A stretch of DNA of 64,000 bases, from NCBI GenBank assembly GCA_003133665.1, contig PKYK01000010.1:1-64000 (forward strand), read 5' to 3'. Below, piece by piece: positions 16,974 through 26,093 of this stretch (the first letter of the stretch is position 1; each line of letters begins with the position of its first letter). Origin of the DNA: Acidimicrobiaceae bacterium (lineage in GTDB: Bacteria; Actinomycetota; Acidimicrobiia; Acidimicrobiales; RAAP-2). Under the pieces are notes generated by a model, which had not been told where the DNA came from, did not search any database, and saw only the letters and a program-made list of their open reading frames with translations. The translations under genes and the position numbers were made by a program.

Positions 16974-18420
16974 GGTCGACTCCGCGAAGGACCGTTCGCC
17001 ACTCGCCGCGCCAGAAGAACCACACCAGACCGGCGAGGACCAAAGGACCGCTGACGTAGAAGCCGTTGCCCCCGATCATCGGGGTGCCGCCGGGACCGAC
17101 GAGCAACATGGCGAGGGCCGCCACGAGGGCCAGGAAGAGCGATCGTTGGGCGCTGGTGGTGGCGAGTACCGTCACTCCCCACAAGAAGTACCACGGCCAG
17201 ACCGTCGGGCTCGCGATGACGATCACCATCAGGGCCACGCCGAAGAGCCGCGCCATGTTGTCGGCGCGAGTGTGCAGCACGAGCAGCACCATCACGACCG
17301 CCGCCGCCACTTCACCGACGTGCTGGGTGAAGGTCACGGCCGTGCTCGTGGCGACCCCCAGTCCGAGGGCGTGCAACGACGACGCGAGCAACTGGCCGAC
17401 CGACACCATCGGCGTCGTGAGCACGCGCAGCTCGGTGGGAATGTGCAGGGCCGTGGGCCCGAGCCACGTCCAGCCGAAGCCGCAGAGTTCGGTCACCGCG
17501 GTGATGATCAGCCCGGGTATCGCGACGGCCTCGACGATCAGTCGCGCCCGCTCGCGGCTTGTCGTTCCTCGCAACGCCCCGGCACTGAGAAAGACGACGC
17601 CCGCGAGGGCCGGCAGCTTGATCGTCGCGGCCAGGGAGAAGAGCACGATGGCCCAACGGCGGGCCCCGCGCACGCCCAACAGCAGCGCCACGGCCATGAG
17701 GCCGAGCATCAGCGTGTCGTTATGGGCCGACGAGACGGCGCTGAACAGGGCGAGGGGGCTCAACACGCCGAGCCAGATCGCGACGCCACCGTCGGCGCCG
17801 AAGTGACCCGCGAGGGCCGGCAGCGCCACCATCAGCAGCGCCACGCCGATGAGTTCCATCGTGCGAAAGACGAGCACCTGCTCGATCAGCGAGTTGCTCG
17901 ACAGCGCGCTCGCGACGTGGGAGAGTGCGACGTAGAGCGGACCGTACGGCGAGGTGGTGTCTCGCCACACCGACGCGATCGACGAGAGGAGGGGACCGGG
18001 GCCGAGGGCGCGAGGCGCGACGAGGTACGGGTTGAAGCCGTGACGGACCAACTGGCCCTGGGCGATGTAGCTGTAGACGTCGCGACTGAAGACCGGCGTG
18101 CCGAGAAAGAGCGGACCACCCCAGAGGGCCAGGACGGCCCACGCGCGCGCCGGCGACAGTCGTCCTCCGAGAGCGTGCACTCCCACGCCCAGCCAACCGA
18201 GCAGCAGCAGCGACACCGACAGGTAGAAGAACACGTGGGCGACGTCGTAGTTCCCCGCGGCGAAGCGAAGCCACCACCGGTAGGTGGGGGGTCTGGGCGT
18301 CGACCCGATGCGCGAGGCGAAGAGCACGATCCCGAGCGAACCCAGTGTCCCGAGCACCGTCGGCCGCCAGAGGGGACCCACGAGTCGCTCGCTTCGAGCA
18401 CGGACGGCAGTGGTAAGCAC
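16963..18420 (-). CDS. MptB-like polyprenol-phosphomannose-dependent alpha-1,6-mannosyltransferase
   Basis: A 485-residue membrane protein with about 12 TM segments. The loop FSRDVYSYIAQGQLVRHGFNPY followed by TTSPYGPLYVALS matches MptA/MptB family enzymes, which build the alpha-1,6-mannan core of lipomannan-type glycolipids from polyprenyl-phosphomannose. The Asp in SRDVYSY is the expected catalytic acid. GTG at 18420 has GGGAGAA about 9 nt upstream. It is the first gene of a three-gene glycosyltransferase operon, divergent from a fourth glycosyltransferase at 18638. This suggests the organism makes a mannan-type envelope glycolipid. Specificity is inferred from family only. Confidence 0.8.
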   Translation of the reverse strand: MLTTAVRARSERLVGPLWRPTVLGTLGSLGIVLFASRIGSTPRPPTYRWWLRFAAGNYDVAHVFFYLSVSLLLLGWLGVGVHALGGRLSPARAWAVLALWGGPLFLGTPVFSRDVYSYIAQGQLVRHGFNPYLVAPRALGPGPLLSSIASVWRDTTSPYGPLYVALSHVASALSSNSLIEQVLVFRTMELIGVALLMVALPALAGHFGADGGVAIWLGVLSPLALFSAVSSAHNDTLMLGLMAVALLLGVRGARRWAIVLFSLAATIKLPALAGVVFLSAGALRGTTSRERARLIVEAVAIPGLIITAVTELCGFGWTWLGPTALHIPTELRVLTTPMVSVGQLLASSLHALGLGVATSTAVTFTQHVGEVAAAVVMVLLVLHTRADNMARLFGVALMVIVIASPTVWPWYFLWGVTVLATTSAQRSLFLALVAALAMLLVGPGGTPMIGGNGFYVSGPLVLAGLVWFFWRGEWRTVLRGVDRVD

Positions 18421-18637
18421 GAAGCGAATTCTCCCTTGCGGTCAACGCCAATGGACGAGTTCCGACGGCCCATCTTGCTGGTACGAACATTAGTTCCGAG
18501 ATGGAGTCCTCTCCGCGACGAGCCCGACGCGGATCAGATCGTGGCGACACCCGAAGTAGTTTCGGGGTCTACGCTTCGCGTTTCCGAACGGGTGGGCTTC
18601 CTGCTCCTCGCGGCCAAGTCGAACAAGGGATTGAGCA

Positions 18638-19783
18638 ATGAGCAACACGGGCGCCGACGCCGTCACGCCAACGACGACCGAGGCACTTCGATCGAGCGAG
18701 AGGTGGCGGCTCACCCTGCGTCCGGTCGTCGTCTTCCTGCTCTCGCGTGTCGGCGTCATGAGCGTGGTCGGAGCGACGGCGCTGACCACTCGCCGAACCG
18801 TCATGACGCACCTCGTGAGTTGGGACTCCAAGTGGTATCTGATGATCGCCCAACGTGGCTACGTGCACGCGATCCCGCCCGGCACGGGCAACCGCGCCCA
18901 GAGCGATCTCGGGTTCTTCCCGCTGCTGCCGCTCATGATCCGAGGGATGCACGCCGTCACCGGCTTCGGATTCAGCGTGTCCGGCCTGCTCACCACGACC
19001 TCGCTGGGTCTGCTCGCCGCCATTGCCGTCTGGTGGATGCTGTACGAGGTCTTTGGCCGCGGTGGCGCCGATCGGGGGACCGCCCTCGTCTTCCTTTCCC
19101 CCGCCGCCTTCGTCTTCAGCATGGTCTACTCCGAGGGCGCCATCATCCTCTTCGTGGCGAGTTCACTGCTCGCGCTGCACCACCGGCGTTGGTTGGTGGC
19201 GGGACTCTGCGCCGCACTCGCGACCGCCGCCGACCCCGTGGGGTGCGCCGCGGTGGTGCCCTGCGTCGTGGCCGCCGTGCTCGCCGTTCGATCGAGAGGC
19301 GAGTGGCGGGCCATCGTGGCTCCGTTGGTCGCACCCCTCGGGGTCGGACTCTTCTTCGGGTACCTGTGGGTTCACACCGGATCACCGCTGACCTGGTTTC
19401 GGGCCCAGCGGGCGGGCTGGCAGGGTGGCGCGTTCGGTAACGGCGTCCCGACCGCGCTCACGCATTTCTTGCGCCTCGGCGTCCACGACGTCAACTCGGG
19501 CGTGAAGACCCTCAGTGCACTCGCCGCAATTGGCATGCTGGTCTACTTCGTTCGGTCCCACCCGCCCAGACCCTGGGTGGGCTACGTGTTCGCGGTGGTG
19601 GCGATGGGAATAGCCTCCCCGATCATCGGCATCACGCCACGACTGCTGCTGCGCAGTTTCCCGCTCTTTGGCGTGGTCGGCGCCCGACTGCCGCCGCTGT
19701 GGTTCGAAGCGATTCTCACGATCTCCACCATGTGCCTCTGCGCGCTGACCATCGCCTCGGGCAACTACTTCTGGACGCCCTAG
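18638..19783 (+). CDS. PIG-V-like mannosyltransferase family membrane protein (paralogue)
   Basis: A 381-residue polytopic protein of the same family as the gene at 15837: WDSKWYLMIAQRGY, FFPLLPLMIRGM and SPAAFVFSMVYSEGA align with its motifs, and VGYVFAV leads to a similar C-terminal TM bundle. ATG at 18638 follows AAGGGA. It is transcribed away from the MptB-like operon across a 217-bp divergent region. The pairing of two paralogues on either side of one regulatory region suggests duplication and specialisation for two steps of the same glycan, but no substrate can be assigned. Confidence 0.82.
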   Translation: MSNTGADAVTPTTTEALRSSERWRLTLRPVVVFLLSRVGVMSVVGATALTTRRTVMTHLVSWDSKWYLMIAQRGYVHAIPPGTGNRAQSDLGFFPLLPLMIRGMHAVTGFGFSVSGLLTTTSLGLLAAIAVWWMLYEVFGRGGADRGTALVFLSPAAFVFSMVYSEGAIILFVASSLLALHHRRWLVAGLCAALATAADPVGCAAVVPCVVAAVLAVRSRGEWRAIVAPLVAPLGVGLFFGYLWVHTGSPLTWFRAQRAGWQGGAFGNGVPTALTHFLRLGVHDVNSGVKTLSALAAIGMLVYFVRSHPPRPWVGYVFAVVAMGIASPIIGITPRLLLRSFPLFGVVGARLPPLWFEAILTISTMCLCALTIASGNYFWTP

Positions 19784-20151
19784 GGGGAGCTCACCTAGGG
19801 ACGTTGCGTGCGCGGCGCTCGACGTCGTGGTCTCATGGCAGCGGCGTCGTGCGGACACCCTGAGCGAACCTTGCGCCGGAGAGATGGGACTTCGACCTCA
19901 GTCACGCGTGCGTCTCGCCCGTTCACCGCCACACCCCGATCCGACTGCCGTCCGCGAATCGGCCCGCTGGAACGCTTCGAACGACAACTGAAGCGGTCCC
20001 CCGAGCCCCGACGGCGAGCGACGCGGCGCCGTCACCGGTTGGCCATTCTCGAGGACCGGAGAACAGCGGGGAATTGACTTGATTGAATTATGACTATTCC
20101 GATAGGATTTAAGGTAATTCAGAAGACCACGACCAGAAACGGGAAAACGCA
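19784..20151 (+). other. Intergenic leader of the sulfite reductase operon
   Basis: A 368-bp gap without a convincing gene. The last 90 bp turn unusually AT-rich and hold the promoter described at 20079-20109. The first 250 bp are GC-rich; no terminator hairpin with a T-run was found for the upstream glycosyltransferase gene. Confidence 0.5.
20079..20109 (+). promoter_or_regulatory. Candidate promoter with overlapping near-palindrome
   Basis: TTGATT (20079-20084), 18 nt, then TAGGAT (20103-20108). The imperfect palindrome ATTCC-GATA-GGATT (20096-20109) overlaps the -10 box, where a repressor would block polymerase. The shape resembles sites bound by Rrf2-family regulators of sulfur and Fe-S genes; this is inference only. 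The transcript leader would be about 35-40 nt. Confidence 0.45.
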
Positions 20152-21819
20152 ATGGCTTTGATCGAGGGTTCGCACACCGCCGAAGAAGACATCAAGCGTT
20201 CGAGCGACTTCCTTCGCGGCGACCTCTCGTCGGATATCGCCCGGAGCGACGCGTCCGTCTCGGGCGGTTCCGAGCATCTTTTGAAGTTCCACGGCATCTA
20301 CGCCCAAGACAACCGAGACGTCCGCCGCGAGCGCTCGCTGGCCGGCGAATCGCTGGAGTACATCTTCATGGTGCGCGTGGCGATTCCCGGCGGGAAGCTC
20401 TCGACCGAGCAGTGGCTGGCCCTCGACGCCGTCGCCTCGGACATCGCCGACGGCACCATTCGCCTGACCACCCGTCAGGCGGTTCAGTTCCACGGCGTGC
20501 TGAAGCAGGGACTTCGACCCATGGCCCACGAACTCGACGCCCGTCTGATGACGTCGTTCGGAGCGTGCGGCGACGTCGTGCGAAACACCGTGATGTGTCC
20601 CGACCTGTTGAGCAACGCCACCGATCGCCGCCTGCTCGACATGGCCGACCGGATCGCGGCGACGTTCAAGCCAACGACCAACGCGCACTGGGAGATCTTC
20701 GTCAACGGCGACAAGAGCGCCTCGCGCGAGCCGGCGAGCGAACACTCCTTCTACGGCGCGACGTACCTGCCGCGCAAGTTCAAGATCGCCATTGCGAACC
20801 CCCACGAGAACTGCGTCGACGTCCTCGCCCAGGACCTCGGGCTCATCCCGGCCACCCACGATTCGTTGGGGGAGGGCTTCAACGTCGTCGTCGCGGGCGG
20901 ACTGGGACGTTCGTACGCGCAGCCCGACACGTTCGCGCGCCTGGCCGACCCGCTGACGTTCGTCACCCACGAAGAGGTCAATGACGTCATTCGTGCGGTG
21001 CTCGCGACGTACCGCGACCTCGGCGACCGCACGAACCGTCGACGCGCCCGGATGAAGTACGTCGCGGCCGACCTGGGCCTCGCGCCGTTTCGCGCGCAGA
21101 TCGAGCAGCGCTACGGACGGGCCCTTCGCCCGGCCCTGCCGCTCGCCTTCGAGGACGCCGACGACCACCTGGGATGGCGGACCAACGCTGACGGATCGTG
21201 CCAGCTCGGCGTGCGCGTGGGCGCCGGACGGGTGGGCGACGTGACCGAGGGGCACGGACTGCGCAGCGCGCTGCGCGAGATCGCCGAGTCTTTCGACGTG
21301 ACGTTCCTCATCACGGCCCAGCAGGACATCGTGATCTCGAAGGTCGCCCCGAGCGACCGCGAGACAATCGACGCGCTGCTCGCCACGCACGGGGTTCGTC
21401 GCGCGGACGAGTTGGGCACCGTCGAGCGCTCCGCCCTGGCCTGTCCGGCGCTGCCGACGTGCGGCCAGGCGCTCGCCGAGGCCGAGCGCAAACTGCCGGA
21501 CCTGGTGTCGTTGGTCCAGGGTGAACTCGACGCCAACGGTCTCACCAAGCGCCGGCTCCAGTTGCGCATGACGGGCTGTCCCAATGGCTGCGCACGGCCG
21601 GCGGTCGCCGAGGTGGGCGTCGTCGGACGCACGAAGAACTCGTACGACCTCTACCTCGGCGGCGGTCCGCGCGGCGACCGTCTCGCGTCGCTCTACCAGG
21701 AGAAGGTCAAACTCGATGACATCCCGGGCGTCCTGCGGCCGCTGCTGGAGCGCTGGAAGCTCGAAGGGCTCGCGGACGAATCGTTCGGCGACTTCTTCGG
21801 GCGGGTGGTCGAACCGTGA
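20152..21819 (+). CDS. cysI: Assimilatory sulfite reductase hemoprotein (CysI-type)
   Basis: A 555-residue siroheme and [4Fe-4S] enzyme that reduces sulfite to sulfide. The cluster ligands are ALACPALPTC and MTGCPNGCARP (C-x5-C and C-x3-C). GDVVRNTVMC resembles the GDVNRN-x-x-C segment of CysI rather than NirA-type reductases, and LTTRQAVQFHGV is the siroheme-contact region. Length is near E. coli CysI (570). No CysJ flavoprotein is adjacent, so the electron donor (CysJ elsewhere, or ferredoxin) is unknown. It overlaps the siroheme synthesis genes downstream, which supply its cofactor. A nitrite reductase role cannot be excluded without phylogeny. Confidence 0.88.
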   Translation: MALIEGSHTAEEDIKRSSDFLRGDLSSDIARSDASVSGGSEHLLKFHGIYAQDNRDVRRERSLAGESLEYIFMVRVAIPGGKLSTEQWLALDAVASDIADGTIRLTTRQAVQFHGVLKQGLRPMAHELDARLMTSFGACGDVVRNTVMCPDLLSNATDRRLLDMADRIAATFKPTTNAHWEIFVNGDKSASREPASEHSFYGATYLPRKFKIAIANPHENCVDVLAQDLGLIPATHDSLGEGFNVVVAGGLGRSYAQPDTFARLADPLTFVTHEEVNDVIRAVLATYRDLGDRTNRRRARMKYVAADLGLAPFRAQIEQRYGRALRPALPLAFEDADDHLGWRTNADGSCQLGVRVGAGRVGDVTEGHGLRSALREIAESFDVTFLITAQQDIVISKVAPSDRETIDALLATHGVRRADELGTVERSALACPALPTCGQALAEAERKLPDLVSLVQGELDANGLTKRRLQLRMTGCPNGCARPAVAEVGVVGRTKNSYDLYLGGGPRGDRLASLYQEKVKLDDIPGVLRPLLERWKLEGLADESFGDFFGRVVEP

Positions 21820-22553
21820 CCGTGTTCCTCGTCGGCGCCGGTCCCGGTGACCCCGAACTCCTGACGGTGCGAGCCGCGAGGCTGCTCGCCGCGGCCGACG
21901 TCGTGGTGCACGACCGGCTGATCTCGCCCGAGGTGATGGCGTTGATCGGGCCCGGGGCGCGACTCCACGACGTCGGCAAGGCGCCGGGACTCTCGCATTC
22001 CCAGGAGCGGATCAACGAGTTGCTCGTCTCACTCGGGCGCCGCTACGGGTGCGTCGTGCGGTTAAAGGGCGGGGACCCCTTCGTCTTCGGTCGCGGCGGC
22101 GAGGAGGCCGTCGCCCTCGGCGCCGAGGGCGTCGCCGTCGAGGTGGTCGCGGGCATCACGTCGGCCTTCGCCGGACCGCTGCTCGCGGGTATCCCGGTGA
22201 CGCACCGGGGTCTCTCCCACGGCGTCACGGTCGTGACCGGCAGCGCGGTCCCCGGCGCCACGGTCGACTTTCGCCCGCTGGCCAATCCCGACGTCACCCT
22301 GGTCGTGTTGATGGGGGTGCGGCGTCGACGGATCATCGCACGCGAGCTGATGGAGGGCGGACTCGACCCCGCCACGCCCGTCGCGGTCATCGAGCGGGCG
22401 TCGAGTGATGAACAGCGGGTGCTGCGCTGCGCCCTCGACGAGCTGGGACCTCTCTCGGTCAGTGCGCCGGCGGTGCTGGTCATCGGTGCGGTGGCCGCAT
22501 TGGAACTGGGCCGGGTCGCCCCGTTAGCGGCGTCGTTCGCGTTGAGTTCGTAG
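21816..22553 (+). CDS. cobA: Uroporphyrinogen-III C-methyltransferase
   Basis: A 245-residue SAM-dependent methyltransferase making precorrin-2, the branch point to siroheme and cobalamin. Family motifs: VGAGPGDPELLTVRA at the N-terminus, DVVVHDRLIS, the loop RLKGGDPFVFGRGGEE, and VEVVAGITSAFAGP followed by GIPVTHRG. GTG at 21816 overlaps the cysI stop by 4 nt, so it is translationally coupled. With the dehydrogenase/chelatase gene downstream it provides the siroheme required by the sulfite reductase. Single-domain, unlike the fused E. coli CysG. Confidence 0.93.
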   Translation: MTVFLVGAGPGDPELLTVRAARLLAAADVVVHDRLISPEVMALIGPGARLHDVGKAPGLSHSQERINELLVSLGRRYGCVVRLKGGDPFVFGRGGEEAVALGAEGVAVEVVAGITSAFAGPLLAGIPVTHRGLSHGVTVVTGSAVPGATVDFRPLANPDVTLVVLMGVRRRRIIARELMEGGLDPATPVAVIERASSDEQRVLRCALDELGPLSVSAPAVLVIGAVAALELGRVAPLAASFALSS

Positions 22554-23101
22554 TGTTCCCCCTCGTTGTCGACCTGACGAATCGGCGAGTGGTGGTGATC
22601 GGTGCGGGCGAGGTCGGTGTCGGCAAGGCCGCCCAGCTCGTCGAGACCGGCGCGAGGGTGACCGTGATCAGCGACGAGGCGCTCGCCCCGATTCCCGATG
22701 GTGTCGAAACGGTGCTGCTGCGTCGCTATCAACACGGCGACCTGGCGGGCGCCTTCGTGGTGGTCGTCGCGACGGGAAGGGCGGAGGTGAACGACCGGAT
22801 CGTCGAGGAGGCCAACGAGCGCAATCTGCTCGTGAACGTGGTTGACGATCCGGGGCGTTCGAATTTCTTCTTCACCGCCGTGCATCGTGACGGCGACGTC
22901 GTGGTGTCGGTGTCAACCGGTGGCGCGTCGCCCGCACTCGCCCAGTGGGTTCGCAACGCGGTCGCGAGGACCCTGCCGAGGAACCTCGCGACGGTGGCGC
23001 GTCAGCTGCGCGAGGAACGCTCGGCGATCCACGCCCTGGGAGAAAGCACCGAGGGACGGGCGTGGAGCGCGCGGGTCCAGGAGTTGATCGACCAGGGTTA
23101 G
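22553..23101 (+). CDS. Precorrin-2 dehydrogenase / sirohydrochlorin ferrochelatase (Met8p/CysG-N-like)
   Basis: A 182-residue protein with an N-terminal Rossmann fold (RRVVVIGAGEVGVGKAAQL), the conserved NVVDDPGRSNFFFTAVH segment around the catalytic Asp, and VVVSVSTGGASPALA. This is the CysG N-terminal/Met8p family, which oxidises precorrin-2 and inserts iron to make siroheme. GTG at 22553 shares one base with the cobA stop. It lacks part of the C-terminal dimerisation region seen in some homologues but is close to the normal single-domain length. Its stop overlaps the convergent MFS gene stop by 4 bp. Confidence 0.9.
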   Translation: MFPLVVDLTNRRVVVIGAGEVGVGKAAQLVETGARVTVISDEALAPIPDGVETVLLRRYQHGDLAGAFVVVVATGRAEVNDRIVEEANERNLLVNVVDDPGRSNFFFTAVHRDGDVVVSVSTGGASPALAQWVRNAVARTLPRNLATVARQLREERSAIHALGESTEGRAWSARVQELIDQG

Positions 23102-24372
23102 TCGGCGGCGGCGACGTTCGTTCGGCCGTCTTCACGAGCACTGAGTCCTCGTCGCAGATTCAACATGAGTGCCGAACCGGCCAGCGCCGTGAGCCCCGTG
23201 GCGAGGGGCCACCAGTTGGCCAGGTTGTTGTCGAAGTACAGCGCCGTGATGGCGGGACCCACCGTGCCCGCCACGCCCCACGTCAGACCGAGTGCCGCGT
23301 TGTAGCGTCCGCGCAGGTGCTCGGGGGCGATTTCATTGACGAGGGCCGAACCCATTGGTGACCACATGGTCTCGCCGATCGCGAACACGACCATGGCGAC
23401 GCAGAGAGAGATGGTCGCGAGGTACGCGGGCAGGTTCAACGCGACGTCCAACATCACCCAGAAGAAGAACCACAGCAGGCCCACCAACGCCATGACGCGG
23501 GTGCGGCTTCGTCCCTCGACGCGGTTGAGCACCCAGAGCTGGACCAGCACGATGGTGGAGGTGTTGAAGAAGAAGATGACGCCGATGACGTGAACGGAGA
23601 GCTTGAGATTGTTCACGACGAAGAGGCTGACGCCGGCTTCCAGGGAGCCGTAGCCGCCGATCATGATGACCAGTGAGGCGAGGACGATCTGCACCAGTCG
23701 ACGGTCGGCCATCACGTGGCGCCAGCCCTCGGCGCTCTTGACCGGGTCGTCGCGGTGTTCCTTGACCGGCCCGCCGTGCGCGGCCAGGGTGAGGAAGAGC
23801 AGTCCCGTCACAATGGTGACGCCCGCGTTGAAGAGGTACAGCGTCGTGAAGGTCTCGGGGCGGTGCAGGTCGACAATGGAGGCCGAGATCAGCGCGCCGA
23901 ATCCGATGCCGAGGTTGACCAGCATGAAGTTGAAGCCGAACGCGCGCTGGCGATGCTCGGCGGGCACGAGACGGCTCAGCATGGTGCTGACCGGCCCCCA
24001 TCCGGCGCCGCCGAAGATCGCCAGCAGCATCGCGGCCCCCGCGGCCTGGGCCTTGGAGTGCGCGTACGCCCAGATCACCAGCGCCACGGCGTCGCAGAGA
24101 TACGCCACGAAGATGATCCGCAACGGTCCGACCCGGTCGGTCAGGGTGCCCCACAACGGACTCGTCACGAGCCCGGCAACGGCCGAGACGGCGAGCAGCA
24201 GCGTCGAGAAGCTCGTGGAGAACCCACGCACGTTGTGCAGATAGACGACGAACAGCGAGAGCGTGAGGCCGTTGCCGATGCAGGCGAGCAGGGTACAGAG
24301 GTAGAAGCGACGGAGCGTCGCGTTGAAGGTGCTGCGAAAGTCCGCGGGGACCAGCGAGTCGATCAGATTCAC
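23098..24372 (-). CDS. MFS transporter
   Basis: A 424-residue major facilitator with 12 predicted TM helices. LWGTLTDRVGPLRI after TM2 is the G-x-x-x-D-R-x-G-x-R-type motif A, and a second cytoplasmic motif occurs mid-protein around LNRVEGRSRTRVM. The family resembles multidrug-type or uncharacterised MFS_1 transporters. The start is GTG at 24372, without an obvious ribosome site. It is convergent with the siroheme gene and divergent from the desaturase. Substrate not predictable. Confidence 0.85.
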   Translation of the reverse strand: MNLIDSLVPADFRSTFNATLRRFYLCTLLACIGNGLTLSLFVVYLHNVRGFSTSFSTLLLAVSAVAGLVTSPLWGTLTDRVGPLRIIFVAYLCDAVALVIWAYAHSKAQAAGAAMLLAIFGGAGWGPVSTMLSRLVPAEHRQRAFGFNFMLVNLGIGFGALISASIVDLHRPETFTTLYLFNAGVTIVTGLLFLTLAAHGGPVKEHRDDPVKSAEGWRHVMADRRLVQIVLASLVIMIGGYGSLEAGVSLFVVNNLKLSVHVIGVIFFFNTSTIVLVQLWVLNRVEGRSRTRVMALVGLLWFFFWVMLDVALNLPAYLATISLCVAMVVFAIGETMWSPMGSALVNEIAPEHLRGRYNAALGLTWGVAGTVGPAITALYFDNNLANWWPLATGLTALAGSALMLNLRRGLSAREDGRTNVAAAD

Positions 24373-24500
24373 GAATGAGAGAGGATACTGCGTCTCTTGT
24401 GCGTCGAATCACAAGTCGACGAAGCTCCTCGCTGAAGAAGTCGGTCCCTCGCATTACGCTGGTATTGGCTGCATCGCCGCAGCAGACCGAAAGGGTCACT

Positions 24501-25430
24501 TTGGCTTCAAAGCGCTTACCCAGTAGCCGCAACGATCTCCTGACCGAGATCGCTCCCGACGTTGAGCGTCTTTACAATCGCCACCTCGAAGCACCTCGAC
24601 TCTGGTTCCCCCACGAGCAGATCGACTGGGGTCAGGGCGAGAGCTTCGCCGATCGTCCGTGGTCGGCGTCGGACTACCCCCTCGCCGAAGGCGTGCGCAG
24701 TTCGATCTACGTCAACCTGTTGACCGAGGACAACCTGCCCTACTACACGAGCACCCTGCTCAGCCACGCCCCGAAGGGCCATCCGATCCGCGACTGGAAC
24801 CACCAGTGGACGATGGAGGAGAACCGCCACGCCATGGTCATGCGCGACTGGGTCCACGTCAGCCGCTGCATCGACCCGACGATGCTCGAGGTCGGTCGCC
24901 GCGTGCAGATGGCCAAGGGTGAGGTGCCCGAACCCGAGACCTTCGCCGACCTGGTGACCTACGTCTCGTTCCAAGAACGCGCGACCCAGATCGCGCACCG
25001 CAACACCGGAGCGCACCTGCCGAAGACCGACAAGGCGGGCCGCAACGTGCTCGCACTGGTCGCGGGGGACGAAACCAAGCACTACCTCTTCTACCGCGAC
25101 CTCGCCCAAGCGGCCTTCGCGATCGATCCGTCCACCATGATGATCGCCACCGCCAAGCAGGTCAGCGCCTTCGCGATGCCGGGCACCGGCATCCCCAACT
25201 TCACCCGTCACGCGGTGCGCATCGCCCGAGAGGGTATCTACGGTCTCGGGCAGTTCCTCCACGACGTGCTCGAACCGGTGCTCGCACTCTGGGACGTGGG
25301 CCAGCTCGAAGGGCTGTCCGCCGAAGCCGAACGGGCCCGTCAGGACCTCGCGGCCTTCGTCGAGAAGATCACGGTCACCGTGGACCGGATGGCGCAGAAG
25401 GCCGCCGGCGCGACGACCGCTCTCACGTAA
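24501..25430 (+). CDS. Acyl-ACP desaturase (ferritin-like diiron)
   Basis: A roughly 309-residue soluble diiron desaturase (FA_desaturase_2, DesA/plant stearoyl-ACP type) that introduces a double bond into acyl-ACP. Iron ligands sit in EENRHA (helix 4) and DETKHY, the paired E-x-x-H motifs of the family. The N-terminus LLTEIAPDVERLYNRHL and PHEQIDWGQG follow the family pattern. Start is uncertain: TTG at 24501 has GAAAGGG 6-7 nt upstream and gives a family-like N-terminus, whereas ATG at 24375 adds 42 atypical residues and abuts the divergent MFS gene. Monocistronic. Likely acts in membrane lipid or mycolate-like lipid synthesis. Confidence 0.85.
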   Translation: MASKRLPSSRNDLLTEIAPDVERLYNRHLEAPRLWFPHEQIDWGQGESFADRPWSASDYPLAEGVRSSIYVNLLTEDNLPYYTSTLLSHAPKGHPIRDWNHQWTMEENRHAMVMRDWVHVSRCIDPTMLEVGRRVQMAKGEVPEPETFADLVTYVSFQERATQIAHRNTGAHLPKTDKAGRNVLALVAGDETKHYLFYRDLAQAAFAIDPSTMMIATAKQVSAFAMPGTGIPNFTRHAVRIAREGIYGLGQFLHDVLEPVLALWDVGQLEGLSAEAERARQDLAAFVEKITVTVDRMAQKAAGATTALT

Positions 25431-25468
25431 TCCACCTCGCGCCCGTTGATGCGAGCCGGATGCGCCAA

Positions 25469-25768
25469 CTACTCCTTCGAGTTCGCGACCGTGCGGATGT
25501 AGTCCTCGAAGGCCTTTTGCTGGACCTGCATGGCGTGGATCCGGCGTTCGTGCATGGAACCGCCCCGGGTGATGAGGTAGATGAGCGCTCCGAGCAGCGG
25601 CAGCACCAGGATGAACAGGACCCAGAGCGCCTTCGCGGGACCGCTGAGGTCGTGGCTGGCGAAGATGTCGATCATGACCTGGAAGACCAGCATGATCCAG
25701 AAGATGAACAGCACGATGTAGAGCGTTGAGATGAAGACGTCGAATAACGGATAGTCGGCACCGAACAT
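25469..25768 (-). CDS. Small membrane protein with PLDc_N-like domain
   Basis: A 99-residue protein with two TM helices (LYIVLFIFWIMLVFQVMIDI and ALWVLFILVLPLLGALIYLI) separated by FASHDLSGPAKA, the pattern of phospholipase-D-nuclease N-terminal domain proteins. It has a charged C-terminal helix (HERRIHAMQVQQKAFEDYI), SHOCT-like. ATG at 25768 follows GAAAGGA and is preferred over an in-frame start at 25831. It lies downstream of the DUF167 gene on the same strand (46-bp gap), so may be co-transcribed. Possibly an envelope-stress or cardiolipin-related protein; no direct evidence. Confidence 0.72.
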   Translation of the reverse strand: MFGADYPLFDVFISTLYIVLFIFWIMLVFQVMIDIFASHDLSGPAKALWVLFILVLPLLGALIYLITRGGSMHERRIHAMQVQQKAFEDYIRTVANSKE

Positions 25769-25814
25769 GGGAAAGTCCTTTCCTACCGCGGCGAACTGCC
25801 ACCCAAACCCTACG

Positions 25815-26093
25815 TCACCCGTTCGTCTCACCGAGTAGTTCGTCGAGACGCCGTTGCAGTTGTCCGTCGTCGCCTTCGATGGTGATGAGCTTGGTTCGCG
25901 ACCTCACCCCTCGCACGAAGTGCACCACCCCGGGGCGAACGTCGAAGGCGTCGGCGAGCACCGCGAGGGTCTCTCTCGTGGCGGCGCCCTCGAGCGCGCG
26001 CGAGGTGACGTGCACGCTGAGCGCCCCGTCGTAGGAGCCGCCGACCCGGCGCTGGCGCGAGCCGGGATGGACGTGGACGGCGAAGCGGATCAC
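25815..26093 (-). CDS. DUF167 (YggU) family protein
   Basis: A 92-residue protein matching the small DUF167/YggU family: FAVHVHPGSRQRRVGG at the start, LSVHVTSRALEGAATRE, then VHFVRGVRSRTKLITIEG. The conserved pattern P-G-(S/A)-(R/K)...G and the final G-x-x-S-R-x-K-x-x-x-I are all present. GTG at 26093 gives the normal family length; an upstream in-frame start at 26252 would add an atypical 53-residue extension overlapping the divergent ligase gene. Function of the family is unknown. Upstream partner of the small membrane protein at 25469. Confidence 0.8.
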   Translation of the reverse strand: MIRFAVHVHPGSRQRRVGGSYDGALSVHVTSRALEGAATRETLAVLADAFDVRPGVVHFVRGVRSRTKLITIEGDDGQLQRRLDELLGETNG

